The position numbers and the translations under genes are program-made. From the NCBI RefSeq assembly GCF_016808335.1, contig NC_053153.1, forward strand, positions 24,538,090 through 24,602,089: DNA of 64,000 bases, given 5' to 3'. The notes below the pieces were generated by a model that was given only the letters and a program-made list of their open reading frames with translations, was not told the origin of the DNA and did no database searches. Shown piece after piece: positions 55,039-64,000 of this stretch (position 1 is its first letter; each line of letters opens with the position of its first letter). Source of the stretch: Panicum virgatum (lineage: Eukaryota > Streptophyta > Magnoliopsida > Poales > Poaceae).

Positions 55039-57962
55039 ATGGCCGGAGATACGCCAGCTCTATTTGACGGAGTCATAGAATCGTCGCACCAGTCCTTTCT
55101 TGCAGTGGTTCAGTGCGTGAAACTTAACGTGCTGCGTCCACGTCCACCAGCGGAGTTTATTGCTGTTGACCCACGATGGGTGTCCAGGTGATATGTCGTC
55201 GGATTATGTTTTTAAAAATACGTTTGTTTCGTATACGTTTCGTACATAATGTACTTACCTTTGATCGTTCTATTTTTCAAGTTGAGTGAGGCTGGTCTTC
55301 TTACTATAGGTCGTCTTGCTGAGAGTGGTTCAGTATAGCTGGACAGGTCCCTACTGACGGCTCTAGTTGATAGATGGAGGCCTGAGATAAACACCTTCCA
55401 CCTCTCTTGTGGGGAGATGACACCGACCCTACAGGACGTTGCGATGCTGCTGGGTCTTCCTATCAGTGGGGATGCCGTAGGGCCTCGTGTCGTCCCGCCT
55501 ACGTGGTTGGACGATCTAGAAGAGCATTTTGCAAATATTGACATCGCGATTGATGTAGAAGAGCACCCAAAAGCAACAGGCCCTGCCAAAGCATGGATCC
55601 TCCAATTCCAGGTACATACCTTGTTTTGTTACGATTAATGTTAGAGTTATGTTTTTGACTAGTGCAGTTATGGTTTTATTTTATAATTGATCTCGTACTC
55701 ATAAATGTTCATCTTTTCTATGTAGCTCGACAATTTGGCACATGATGCTGATGATGATAGCGTCACTCGATCCCTTGAGGCATACCTGTTGTGGTTGTTT
55801 GGATACATAATGTTCAACAACTCACACGGGGCCTATGTGGATAGGGTGCTTGTGCCTTACGCACTGGAGATCGCAGAGGCAGCTGTGGAGGAAATGCCTC
55901 AATACAGTTGGGGTGCAGCGGTACTTGCAGCCACGTACCGTGGCCTCTGCAAGGCATCGGTGCAAAATAAGCACAATGCAATTCTTACAGGATGTCCAAT
56001 TCTGCTACAGTTTTGGTCGTACGAGAGGATAGCAATTGGTCGGCCGCTTGTCGACCACTCACCGTATGAGCTGGATATGTACGGTGACACCGAGTACGAT
56101 AGGCCAATCATGGGGACTCTCTGGTATGCTCGTCAGGTACGGAAATGACTGCTACTCGTACTATTCTGTTGGCAATTCTGTGCATATTATTTCTTATCTG
56201 TGCATATTATTTCTTATTTATACATATTATTATTAATTTTGTGCAGAAGAGGTGGGCCCACGTACAGTCTCGTCAGGCCTATCCTGATTTTGTGGCTGAG
56301 TTTGATCGGTTGACACTGAAGACGTCGTGTGGGAGCCCTACTCCGAGTTGGCTATAAACACTCGTGCACCGATCGGGATATCTTCGGTTTGCTTTCAGGA
56401 CCAGGCCTTTTGGATGACAACTACAGCGTTGGTGTACGACGTTTACATTGAGGCTCACTGCCCGGACAGAGTCAGGAGACAGTTCGGTCAAAGGCAGTTG
56501 TATCATGTGCCGTCAACATTGGATCGGGTCGAACGCCATGACCACAGGTAACAATTCATATACTATTTCAGTGACTATGCATTGTATAGTTAACTAATCA
56601 TAGTTGACTAAATTATTTTCAATATTTAGTTTATCGAGGACTGGGCAACCCTTCTCCAACATGTGGGTGACAAGGGTGCAGCCTTGGGTCGATGGCTGGG
56701 ACCAGGCAGAGGAGAACGTGGCTCTTGCGACCCCTGCACACACGGAGGCTTCGTACAGGGCGTACCTGAGCTGGTACCAGCCTCAGACTCGTTGCCGCTT
56801 GATATATGCTGACATGCAACCACAGCCGCATGTTGCGACAGCACAGGATGAGTACGCACGACATAGGGATGAAGCATTAGCTGGGGCGGTGAGTCAAAGT
56901 TATCATCGCTTTTCAAATACTTTGGATTACAGTGTTAATGCTTTTTTTTCTTGCTTGCAGTTTGAAATGTGCAGGTTGATGGACTTAGATGCCAGGGCGA
57001 ATTTGATGAGGATTCGAGGGGGATCTATGATGGATAGGAATGAGCAAGAGTCGGCCTGGACCCGAGTTTCACAAAGAACCCATTTCATGCTTGAAGCCTT
57101 TGGTAGCCGGACATCGTACGATGACTCGTACGGTTCGTCTCAAGCCTCGACCTCGTTTTCTTGTGGTCCCACACAGCAGCAGTCTTCCCAAGCACCTTAT
57201 TGGTCTCAGCAGCATTATCCAGGTACGTGAGGATACTTACTAACTTCCTACTTTGAAGCCAACAATTAATTCTCAGTCTATAGAGGTGATGCACACCCAC
57301 CTTACCAACCTCACGGAGGGACTCAGTTTAGTACCATGGCACCAGCTGCAGAGATGTCATTTCAACCAACACAGGCACCACCACGACCTTTCGGTACACA
57401 TATAGTCAATATCTTAATTTCAATTAATTGTGGTATGAAGTCTAATTCCTTTTGTATTTACATATAGGATCACAACAGTTATATGATGCTGGACCTTCTT
57501 CGTATTACCCTACGGCGACAGCAGAAGAAACGCAAGGTAAATACCTAATCTGTAGCCCGAATTTATCATGTGCTTCTTATCTCTATGAATATTTTAAATA
57601 ATTTGAACGGTTTACAGGATCGCACCACCAGCTTCCTGATATGGATCATTCCTCGTATCCACCACCACCAGGTACGTATGATGAATATATACCAAAATAT
57701 ATGACTTATAAGACGATGATTAAGATATCTTAATTGCTACTGTATAGGACCCACACAGGATACCTTTGAGGCGAACTTCGAAGATTGGAGTCGGTTATTT
57801 TCTACAACTAACCCGCAGGCCGATACTACCTTCCAGACACCTGTGCCCACCGGACGTCTTGGTAGAGACGTAGGGCCTCCAGAGCGACACACCTACTCTA
57901 CAGACCATGTCCACGCTCAGCGTAAAAGAGGTCGACATGGCCGGGGTGGCCGGGGTGGTTAG
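55039..57962 (+). pseudogene. Plant mobile domain (PMD) gene inside the MULE, one stop and one frameshift
   Basis: Predicted exons: 55039-55187, 55286-55611, 55726-56136, 56247-56547, 56630-56888, 56961-57222, 57286-57393, 57468-57536, 57618-57671, 57748-57962. The protein starts MAGDTPALFDGV. The PMD core includes LVDRWRPEINTFHLSCGEM, TPTLQDVAMLLGLPISGD, LLWLFGYIMFNNSHG and CPILLQFWSYERI. The C-terminal part is Gln/Pro/Ser-rich in short exons and ends RKRGRHGRGGRGG. TAG at 55336-55338 interrupts exon 2 in frame, and a one-base loss near 56310-56318 shifts exon 4. The family includes MAIN and MAIL1, nuclear proteins needed for silencing and meristem maintenance, and TE-borne relatives. A shorter product starting at the ATG at 55417 is conceivable but would also meet the frameshift. 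Confidence 0.85.
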
Positions 57963-58170
57963 GATGTGCTACTAGCTGTTTCTGTATTTTTGTTATGGAC
58001 ATGTCATCATGTTATACTTATTTCGTTCTCATACATCACCTATTTCGTTCTCATTTACGTATGTGTGTGAATTGCTAGCTTATACTTTTCATATTCATAT
58101 TCTTTACTAATGGTTTTTATTTGTATCCATATCTAAAACACATCTAATGGATATAGCAATTTGTTGGGGC

Positions 58171-58391
58171 CGCCTGCCGCCCCCCTGCCGGGCGGCAGGC
58201 TCCCGCTAAGGGCTTCCGCGCAAATAATTTTTTTTAATTTAGATATAAGTCCCTGCCGCCCCGCTGCTGGGCGGTAGGCCCCCTGCCGCCCCCCTGCCGG
58301 GCGGCAGGGGTACAAAACTGTGTAAATTGTGATATTGAAAATATATTTCTGTAAAAAATGTTTTCGAAAAATATAAAAATAAAAAAGACGC
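58171..58391 (-). repeat. Right TIR and subterminal GC-rich palindromes
   Basis: This is the inverse of the left end. CCTGCCGCCCCCCTGCCGGG-type units occur twice on the outer side (58250-58312) and once inside (58171-58200), flanking TTCCGCGCAAAT, which is also present in the left TIR. Confidence 0.9.
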
Positions 58392-58401
58392 GGAGAATCA
58401 G

Positions 58402-58755
58402 GACACGACTGATCGGGCCTTGGCGGGTGAAGAGGCCGATCTGCCAACATTTGGGCGGTCCAGAAGGTATGGGCTGTATGGGCCGAAAAGACAACGGCAA
58501 CGGGTTGCCGGTGGTCAGGTTGGGCTGTAAGTACCATTTTTTTTTACTATTTGATTGATTTTCTGCTAGTATCATTGAGTTTTGGGCTTTTGGCTCCTCG
58601 TTCGCACTCAAAACTAACGCTCCTCTCAGACTGCTGCCCAAACCCCAGGACAAAGGTCTCGATTTAATGGTAATTTCAATCTTAACCTCCCATGCTGAGC
58701 TGCTCAAAAGCTTCTGAGAGACCGGGATTCAACCTCCCATGCTGCTGCTTCGTAA
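58402..58755 (-). promoter_or_regulatory. Sequence beyond the MULE, probably the displaced PEX12 promoter
   Basis: TGGGCT at 58470-58475, TGGGCC at 58479-58484 and TGGGCT at 58521-58526 form a site II cluster. Without the MULE they would lie about 360-410 bases upstream of the PEX12 ATG. Assignment to PEX12 is inference from position. Confidence 0.5.
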
Positions 58756-59020
58756 GGCCAGTTTCAGTGAAAAGTGCCATTACACAGTTGCCAAAAGTGC
58801 CACATTACTTTGACACTAGAATAATATAGCTACTCTCAGTGCACAGTGTCATGGCACAGTTTCATAGACAACTTACAACACTAAATACTGTAACAATTGT
58901 GATCAAATATGCCATAACTTGATGAAGAACGGCCTAAGTGGAGAGTGTCATCTCCGTGTCATGACTTGGTAACCGTGCCATGAGAGGGTCATGGTGATGA
59001 CCCAAGCATTGAGACTGGCC
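58756..59020. mobile_element. Tourist-like MITE (PIF/Harbinger), 265 bp, TAA target duplication
   Basis: The left end is GGCCAGTTTCAGTG and the right end CATTGAGACTGGCC, an imperfect inverted repeat. TAA flanks both sides (58753-58755 and 59021-59023), the canonical Tourist duplication. Internally it has GTGCCA/TGGCAC words and no coding sequence. Confidence 0.88.
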
Positions 59021-59023
59021 TAA

Positions 59024-59537
59024 TCTCGGATGACCAGACCAACTGGGGCGCGCGCACTCACTAACGGCGTACGCCAATGCCGAATTGCCAATTGTATCCA
59101 GGCAGTCCACCACGACGAGGGCCGCCATTGATCCGGATAAAATACTTGGTCCAGGCAAGTACGTAAAAGCGGACTTTAGGCATCTTTCCCTGTGTCGCCG
59201 TTCTACAGTTGGAAAGAAAGGTAGCTACCGACCGGTCCGGCCAATCCGCCAATGCAACGAGAGGAGCAAGCAAATTCAAATGACAAGTGTAATCACAAGG
59301 TGCGTGGAAAAACCAAATTCAAATGAGAAGCACCAGCTAGCCAGTGTGAAATTAAAGCAAAATCTCTAGAGCCAGCTGCTTGCATTGCATGTGATGGACT
59401 GGATCGTCAGCGTGATCTGCTGACGAATCATTTATACGTACACTTTGAATTAAGAAGCAAGCCATTTACAGTAACCGGACGAGGCCGCTACCTAATCACT
59501 GTCCGGAATTAATCACCGAGCTAGTTACAACACTGGA
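59024..59537. other. Intergenic, 3' side of the small protein gene
   Basis: No gene was recognised. The part next to 59538 is presumably the 3' UTR of the gene on the minus strand. Confidence 0.45.
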
Positions 59538-59747
59538 TCATCGGAAGCGGTGGCCACCGCAGGAGCCGAGGCCGTCGTCGAAGTTCTGGGAGTAGCTCGG
59601 CAGGTCGTACCCGAACTTCACCGGAGGCCGCCTGGGCCACCCCGCGCTTGTCCTCCACGTGGACCTCAGCCTCCACAGCAGCTGCTTCACCGCCGACGAC
59701 GACCGGCCGCCGCTGCCGCCGGTGTACTGGCCCACCAGAGAAGCCAT
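59538..59747 (-). CDS. Small conserved plant protein with FGYDLPSYSQNFDDG motif
   Basis: A single-exon 69-residue protein. Basic, Ser/Gly/Arg-rich N-terminal half (MASLVGQYTGGSGG, LLWRLRSTWR), then VKFGYDLPSYSQNFDDGLG and a short tail ending HRFR. A motif of the type F-x-Y-D-x2-S-Y-x2-N-F-D-D-G close to the C terminus occurs in many small, functionally uncharacterised angiosperm proteins I recognise; no biochemical role is known to me. A TATA box at the right distance upstream and the high conservation of the motif argue for a real gene. No signal peptide or membrane segment was seen. Confidence 0.75.
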   Translation of the reverse strand: MASLVGQYTGGSGGRSSSAVKQLLWRLRSTWRTSAGWPRRPPVKFGYDLPSYSQNFDDGLGSCGGHRFR

Positions 59748-59900
59748 CCTCGCTGGATTGATCGCCTGTCACGATCGTTTGATCGAACTCTCACAGCTTA
59801 ATTAGGCAGCAGGACCCTAGCTAGCTCTTGACTGCTTTCTGTGAAGAAGTCTAGCTGCAGCTATGCAGGCTTCTCGATCGAGTCCTGCCGCTGCTTGCCT

Positions 59901-59910
59901 GCTTTTATAG
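59901..59910 (-). promoter_or_regulatory. TATA box of the small protein gene
   Basis: CTATAAAAGC on the minus strand, about 155 bases upstream of the ATG at 59747, implies a 5' UTR of about 125 bases. Confidence 0.7.
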
Positions 59911-60947
59911 GCTCGAGTGCTCGACCCATCGATCGGATAGGGTTCCTGGCGACGTCGCCGATCGGGCCCACGGGCACGCACGCACCGAGTCACCCACGCA
60001 CAGCAGCGTAAAAGGCGTCGACAGCATCCACCACTAGCATGAATAATCACGGCTGAACATTTCCCTCCTGTTCTGCTCCTGTTCTTCCCCGTCTGAACTC
60101 TGTTCTTTCTTCCTCCGAGTCCATTCCGATCCCCTTGGGATCGTTGCAGACTAATGCCAGGCCAGAACTGAATCCGTACATGTTCTGCACCTGAAGGCAC
60201 GAATTAAAGGGGCACGGCCGGCGGCTAGCTACATGGAGAAACTGAATCCACAAATACGTACGTATACTCCTACGTATACGTACGTACGTTTCGCACAACG
60301 CGTGTCAGTTAAGCCTTTGGAACATGCATTGGCCGTCGTCTTAGGGTATGTTTTCAAGGGGAAAAAACATGGTCTTTGGATATTTTCTCGAATATAAAAA
60401 GATGCTGCGCAGTCATCATGCGTAGGATCAACATGGGAGGAGCAGAGAGAAATAAGTTCAAGTTCATCTAGCTACCCCTACAACGAACTTCTACATCCCG
60501 GCAAAGTGCCGTCAGAAAAGAGAATAAAGGAAGCGCACTAATGACAAAGCAAAATCTCTAGCTGATGAAGGAAGCTGCTACTTGCATGCATGTGACGGTG
60601 GTGGTGGTGGTGGTGGTCATCAGCTGACCGGATGATCACACGAAAAGGACGGTCGTTGGTGGTGGCAGTATGGTCCAAGGATGACGAGCCACTTCGGCTT
60701 TTGAACTTTTGAACTCATGGGTTACATTCCGCTAATGGCGCCCCCTTTTGCTCGACTTAAAATCAGCAGCGTTACTTATTAGCTTCCCTATAAGAATGAC
60801 TATAAGTTTTTGTTCAAAAAAAATTACATAAGGAGCAATTCTCATCTTGGAATAGAGATAAGAAAAGTCGAGCAAAGAGCTAAAAGAGCTATTACAAGTT
60901 ACGGTTATGTCTGAATTTTGAATACTTGTAACTTGTAGGTATGAACT
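59911..60947. other. Upstream region of the small protein gene, simple repeats, no gene
   Basis: Contains a palindromic (TACG)n-type block at 60255-60292 (ACGTACGTATAC), a (GGT)n run at 60597-60618 and otherwise nothing recognised. Confidence 0.5.
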
Positions 60948-61406
60948 ATGAAAAGTAAGGGTGGCAGTGCCGCTACTGATTTGAAATCTTTCTTGCAATG
61001 AGCTGCTGCAAAGAAGAAACCTATTGAGTCCAAGGTTGTTACTCTGTCTACTAATGAAAATCAAATGCAGATAGTGGTATTTCAAGGACAGAGTACCAAC
61101 TTCAAAAATTTGAGAAGTCTATCAGAGTTGTCTATGCTGAAAGTTAAAAGAAATATGGTTTCTCGGTATGACATTGTCTATAAACTTCTCAAATTGGTTT
61201 CTAGCTCTTCCTGTTGCAACTGCTGGTGTTGAGAGGATTTTTTTCTGCAATGAACACTATCAAAAACAAACTAAGTAAGATGGGGTAGAAAGTTTTGAAT
61301 AATAGTTTGACCACATTCATTGAAAAAGAAATTCTTCTTGCAAGCAAAGGATGAGGACATCATCAAGTATTTTCAAGACTTGAAGGAATGCAAAGTTATC
61401 TTGTAA
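60948..61406 (+). pseudogene. hAT transposase pseudogene, internally deleted
   Basis: The start (ATG at 60948, MKSKGGSAATDLKSFL) resembles the N terminus of TTF/ZMYM1-like hAT proteins. After about 150 bases the text jumps to a degraded hAT dimerisation region, recognisable in pieces as LALPVATAGVER, NTIKNKL, VLNNSLTTFIEKEILL and IIKYFQDLKECKVIL, before a stop at 61404. There is an in-frame stop near 60999 and several shifts. The catalytic middle is absent. Confidence 0.7.
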
Positions 61407-61990
61407 TTTGTAAGCATCCTTATTAATGTAATTTGTAAAATTACCTATGTTTCCGATACCACTTGATGTATGACTAGCCCGATCTTTCGAGAGGTAGGGG
61501 TAAATTCGATTGGTGGAGTCTCAACGTTGGCGATCCGATCCAACTTCTGATCAGACATGATTCGAACTCTTGCAACTGTTACACCGCTACTGCATTGGTT
61601 ATCAACCAAGCACTACTTGATTGACCTCGCCAAGAAGACTTTTACTGCAAGCGAATCGAAGAACACAAGCAAGAAAGGGTAAACACGCAATCTGAAATTG
61701 CAGATATGTATGAAGCGAAAAACAATATGGGTTCAAGCTCTGATCACAAAAGGACTAATCATGGTGAAGAACAAGCATAGGAGCCCTAATTCACAACAAA
61801 AGGACTCGACGTTACAGTTACAATGAAGATGATTGTTTCTGAAGGGAAAACAAGCACTAAACAAAACCCTCACCCTAATGTGGCGGCGGCGGCTACTGGT
61901 TATATGAGGGTTGGGGCGTGCATAACCCACCAGCCACGTCCATAATGGACCCAGCACGATACACGGGCCAACAGCTCAAAAGATGGTGTC
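61407..61990. other. Intergenic, unassigned, interrupted by the solo LTR
   Basis: No coding or structural feature recognised. It is continuous with 63430 onward if the solo LTR and one copy of GCAGC are removed. Confidence 0.4.
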
Positions 61991-61995
61991 GCAGC

Positions 61996-63424
61996 TGTAA
62001 GGATCACCGGGGTGTCCGACCCTAGAGGGGGAGGGGGTGAATAGGGTCGCTAATCGCTTTTTAACCTAGGGCTCAAACTACTTGCATAAGATAAACCTAA
62101 CACGTCCTATACATGCTAGTTATGACTAAGGTTTATCTATGCTACTCTCTACTTACCCCTGAAAGACTTGCAACCTAGCCAATCCTAATCAAACTAACTA
62201 GGAAAGTAAAGGTACGCAAGATAGAGTAAATGCGGAAACGTAAAGCGGTAAGTAAAGAGGTAAGTGCAAGAGGGATGCAAACTCCCGAGTAGACACGGTC
62301 ATGTAACGTGGTTCGGCACAAACGCCTACGTCCACGGGACACCGAGGCTCTTCCGATCACCGTCTTGCACTTCGCCACCAATGGCGATGCCGGCAAGCAA
62401 AGGCAAGTGCCCACAAGACACCGAGTCTCGTGCACCGCCACCGTCTCTCTTGGTCACCCGGCCGAAATCCACTACGGAGCTTCTCCACCAAGGAAGGGGC
62501 CTCCTCTTCCCCCGCACAAAGTGTCGTTGCCACTCCACACCAAGACGGAGGGTCACACGACGGATCACAAGTTGCTTGCCGCAGCAAGACTTCTCTCAAG
62601 GGAGCTCTCGCAAGAACTAATCCCTATTACAAGCACTAAGCACTCTCACAAGTGTGCTTAAGCCTATATGATGTACAATGAAGCTCTATGGTGGTTGGAG
62701 ATGTTGTTGGGTGTGTGTGGGATGTCCAGCAACTCCAGCACTCTCAAATGACCCGGCCTTGGGGGTATATATAGGCAGCACAAGCAAATATAGCCGTTGG
62801 AGAAAAGCTGCCAGAAAACTGCGTAACGCCGGTTAATCCGACGTACCCCAAAAGCCATCATCGGTTTAACCGGTGTATGTAAACTGCTACGTGAAAAACT
62901 AGCCGTTAGCAATTAACCGGTGTATCGCCGGTTTAACCGATGCAATCAACCGGTGTATGTAAAATTAGCGTCGGTTTAACCAGTGATTGTAACTTCTTCA
63001 CGTTCCTCCAAAAACCACCTCTCTGGACAACTGAACCGATGCAATTGACCGATGCATCGTCGGTTCAACCGGTGTATGTATTTTCATCGGTCTTCGTTTG
63101 GCAATGCACCGACGTATGCATTTTCTTCAACGTCGGTTAATCCGGTGAGTGTATCTTCAGTTTCCAGCTTCTGGATAATTACACCGGCGTGCGTCTTTTC
63201 CTTAACGTCGGTTCAACCGGTGTATTGAATTTCTTCACAGTCTCTTCGATTCTTGTAGGGGTGGCCCTTCGGGCCTTGCTACGCCTCTCTTCTCTTTGTC
63301 ATCACTTGAACCTAAAAACCTGAGAATAGTCATCTTAACAATCACATTAGTCCAAGTGTTGTGTGTGTCATCAATCGCCAAAACATTATATTGAAATATG
63401 GCATGAGAGGTCATTTTCGCTACA
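61996..63424 (-). repeat. Solo LTR (1429 bp) of a SIRE-type copia element with 5-bp target duplication
   Basis: The ends are TGTA...TACA: TGTAAGGATC at 61996 and CGCTACA at 63424. GCAGC flanks both sides (61991-61995 and 63425-63429). Read on the minus strand, the core promoter region (GCAGTTTTCTGGCAGC, TCTCCAACGGCT, GCCTATATATACCCC) matches the 3' LTR at 7786-9470, and it carries the same CCGGTTNAACCG motifs. No internal domain is attached, so it arose by LTR-LTR recombination. Confidence 0.93.
62824..63225 (-). repeat. CCGGTTNAACCGRYG motif array in the solo LTR
   Basis: About twelve motif variants such as CGCCGGTTTAACCGATG, CGTCGGTTCAACCGGTG and AACGTCGGTTAATCCGG occur, again immediately upstream (minus strand) of the TATA box at about 62766-62776. 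Confidence 0.85.
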
Positions 63425-63429
63425 GCAGC

Positions 63430-64000
63430 ACCATGACAGATTCTGGATGTCCCCTTGCTTCGACGATTCCCATCGACTCCTAATTAATTTGGGCCTAAAA
63501 CCAGTGACATTGGAAACTCCTTGAAATTATCTTTCCATCCATATAAAGAATGTTCAATTTAGACTCCGTATGCGATCTGGGCGTCATTTTTGGTGCGGGC
63601 TGCTTCTGGACTCCGAGGTGGACTCGAACTTGAGTTGTTTCAGATCCCTTCTTTCCCTGCCCTCACTCACCTGCATCTCCTCATGGTAGCTCGGATCCTG
63701 CACCTCCACCATGTCGATCCCTTCTCTCCCTGCCCTCCTCTCTCAACTGCATCTCCTCGTGGCCACTTTGCGTCTATGCTGTAGCCACATTGGTCCATTC
63801 TTTTCCTTCTCTTTCTCCGGCATCACATCAGCCGATGTGTCAGACTGTTGACCTACACTGGTGGAGAGAGAGGGGGGGTGAAACGATGACAGAGGAGGAG
63901 AAGATAGTGACGGAACAGCCGGCGAAGGATGGGTCCATATATAAAGAATAGTTTAGGGTGCGACAAAGGACAGACAAAGTCCACAAAATGCAATACACTC
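63430..64000. other. Right-edge intergenic, nothing recognised
   Basis: C/T-rich in 63640-63780 with CCCTGCCCTC words repeated; no supported gene or element. Confidence 0.4.

Larger units (their letters stand above)
54136..58391 (+). mobile_element. Mutator-like element (4256 bp) carrying a plant mobile domain gene
   Basis: Both ends read inward GCGTCTTTTTTATTTTTATA. The TIRs extend about 147 bp on the left (54136-54282) and 179 bp on the right (58213-58391), the difference coming from an extra CCGCCC-rich unit. A perfect 10-bp duplication GGAGAATCAG flanks it (54126-54135 and 58392-58401). Long TIRs and a 9-10 bp duplication fit Mutator-like elements. No MULE transposase domain is present; the only gene is the PMD gene, so the element would need a partner for movement. 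TIRs and duplication are nearly unchanged, so the insertion appears fairly young. Confidence 0.93.

Noticed and set aside
55312..55340. A mini-intron (GT...AG) that would remove the TAG from the PMD gene
   Set aside because: The interval is only about 29 bases, too short for a plant spliceosomal intron, so the stop is treated as a real lesion.
62264..62661. Two overlapping frames of about 118 codons on the plus strand
   Set aside because: They lie antisense within the solo LTR leader region, which is repeated sequence without coding homology.

Overview
This is a stretch of nuclear genome from a grass (Poaceae, probably a panicoid or other PACMAD species). The evidence is spliced genes with GT-AG introns, nested LTR retrotransposons, MITEs and Helitrons of grass type, and a cellulose synthase whose closest remembered match is rice CESA7. 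Five host protein-coding genes are supported, all on the minus strand: a nucleolin-like gene (17310-21751, 17 coding exons), a secondary-wall cellulose synthase of the rice CESA7 / Arabidopsis CESA4 class (39000-42829, 6 coding exons), eIF(iso)4E (43930-47358, 5 exons), PEX12 (48698-53858, 10 exons) and a small conserved plant protein (59538-59747). I derived the exon chains by hand from splice sites and frame; each closes exactly (639, 1078, 209 and 394 residues for the four spliced genes). A tRNA-Gly(GCC) gene lies antisense in the fourth CESA intron.

Layout. 1-9470 is the 3' part of a Ty1/copia SIRE/Maximus-type element: pol, a long extra ORF in the envelope position, polypurine tract and 3' LTR. 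9471-16825 is repeat-rich and holds a dispersed repeat, a hAT remnant, a retroelement ORF fragment, a Ty3-type LTR remnant, a LINE fragment and a MITE. Nucleolin follows, with site II and telo-box-like motifs upstream. 22794-35619 is a complete, pseudogenised Ty3/gypsy chromovirus on the minus strand. It has both LTRs, PBS, PPT, gag-pol with a chromodomain, and two tandem paralogous ORFs upstream of gag. 35620-38999 holds an inverted copy of the 10-12 kb repeat and two Helitron-like insertions. 39000-53858 is a compact gene island (CESA, eIF(iso)4E, PEX12).

From 54136 to 58391 a 4.26 kb Mutator-like element with long TIRs and a perfect 10-bp target duplication sits 278 bp upstream of the PEX12 start codon. 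Its only gene is a ten-exon plant mobile domain (PMD) gene with its own TATA box, damaged by one nonsense codon and one frameshift. Beyond it come a Tourist-like MITE, the small protein gene, an internally deleted hAT transposase pseudogene and a solo LTR (61996-63424) related to the copia element at the left edge.

The host genes are housekeeping or cell-wall genes and do not form an operon-like pathway. The most unusual material is in the mobile elements: the PMD-carrying MULE that separates PEX12 from its apparent promoter motifs, the duplicated ORF upstream of gag in the chromovirus, the clustered CCGGTTNAACCGRCG-like motifs shared by SIRE-type LTRs, and a 294-bp in-frame tandem duplication in the copia extra ORF.
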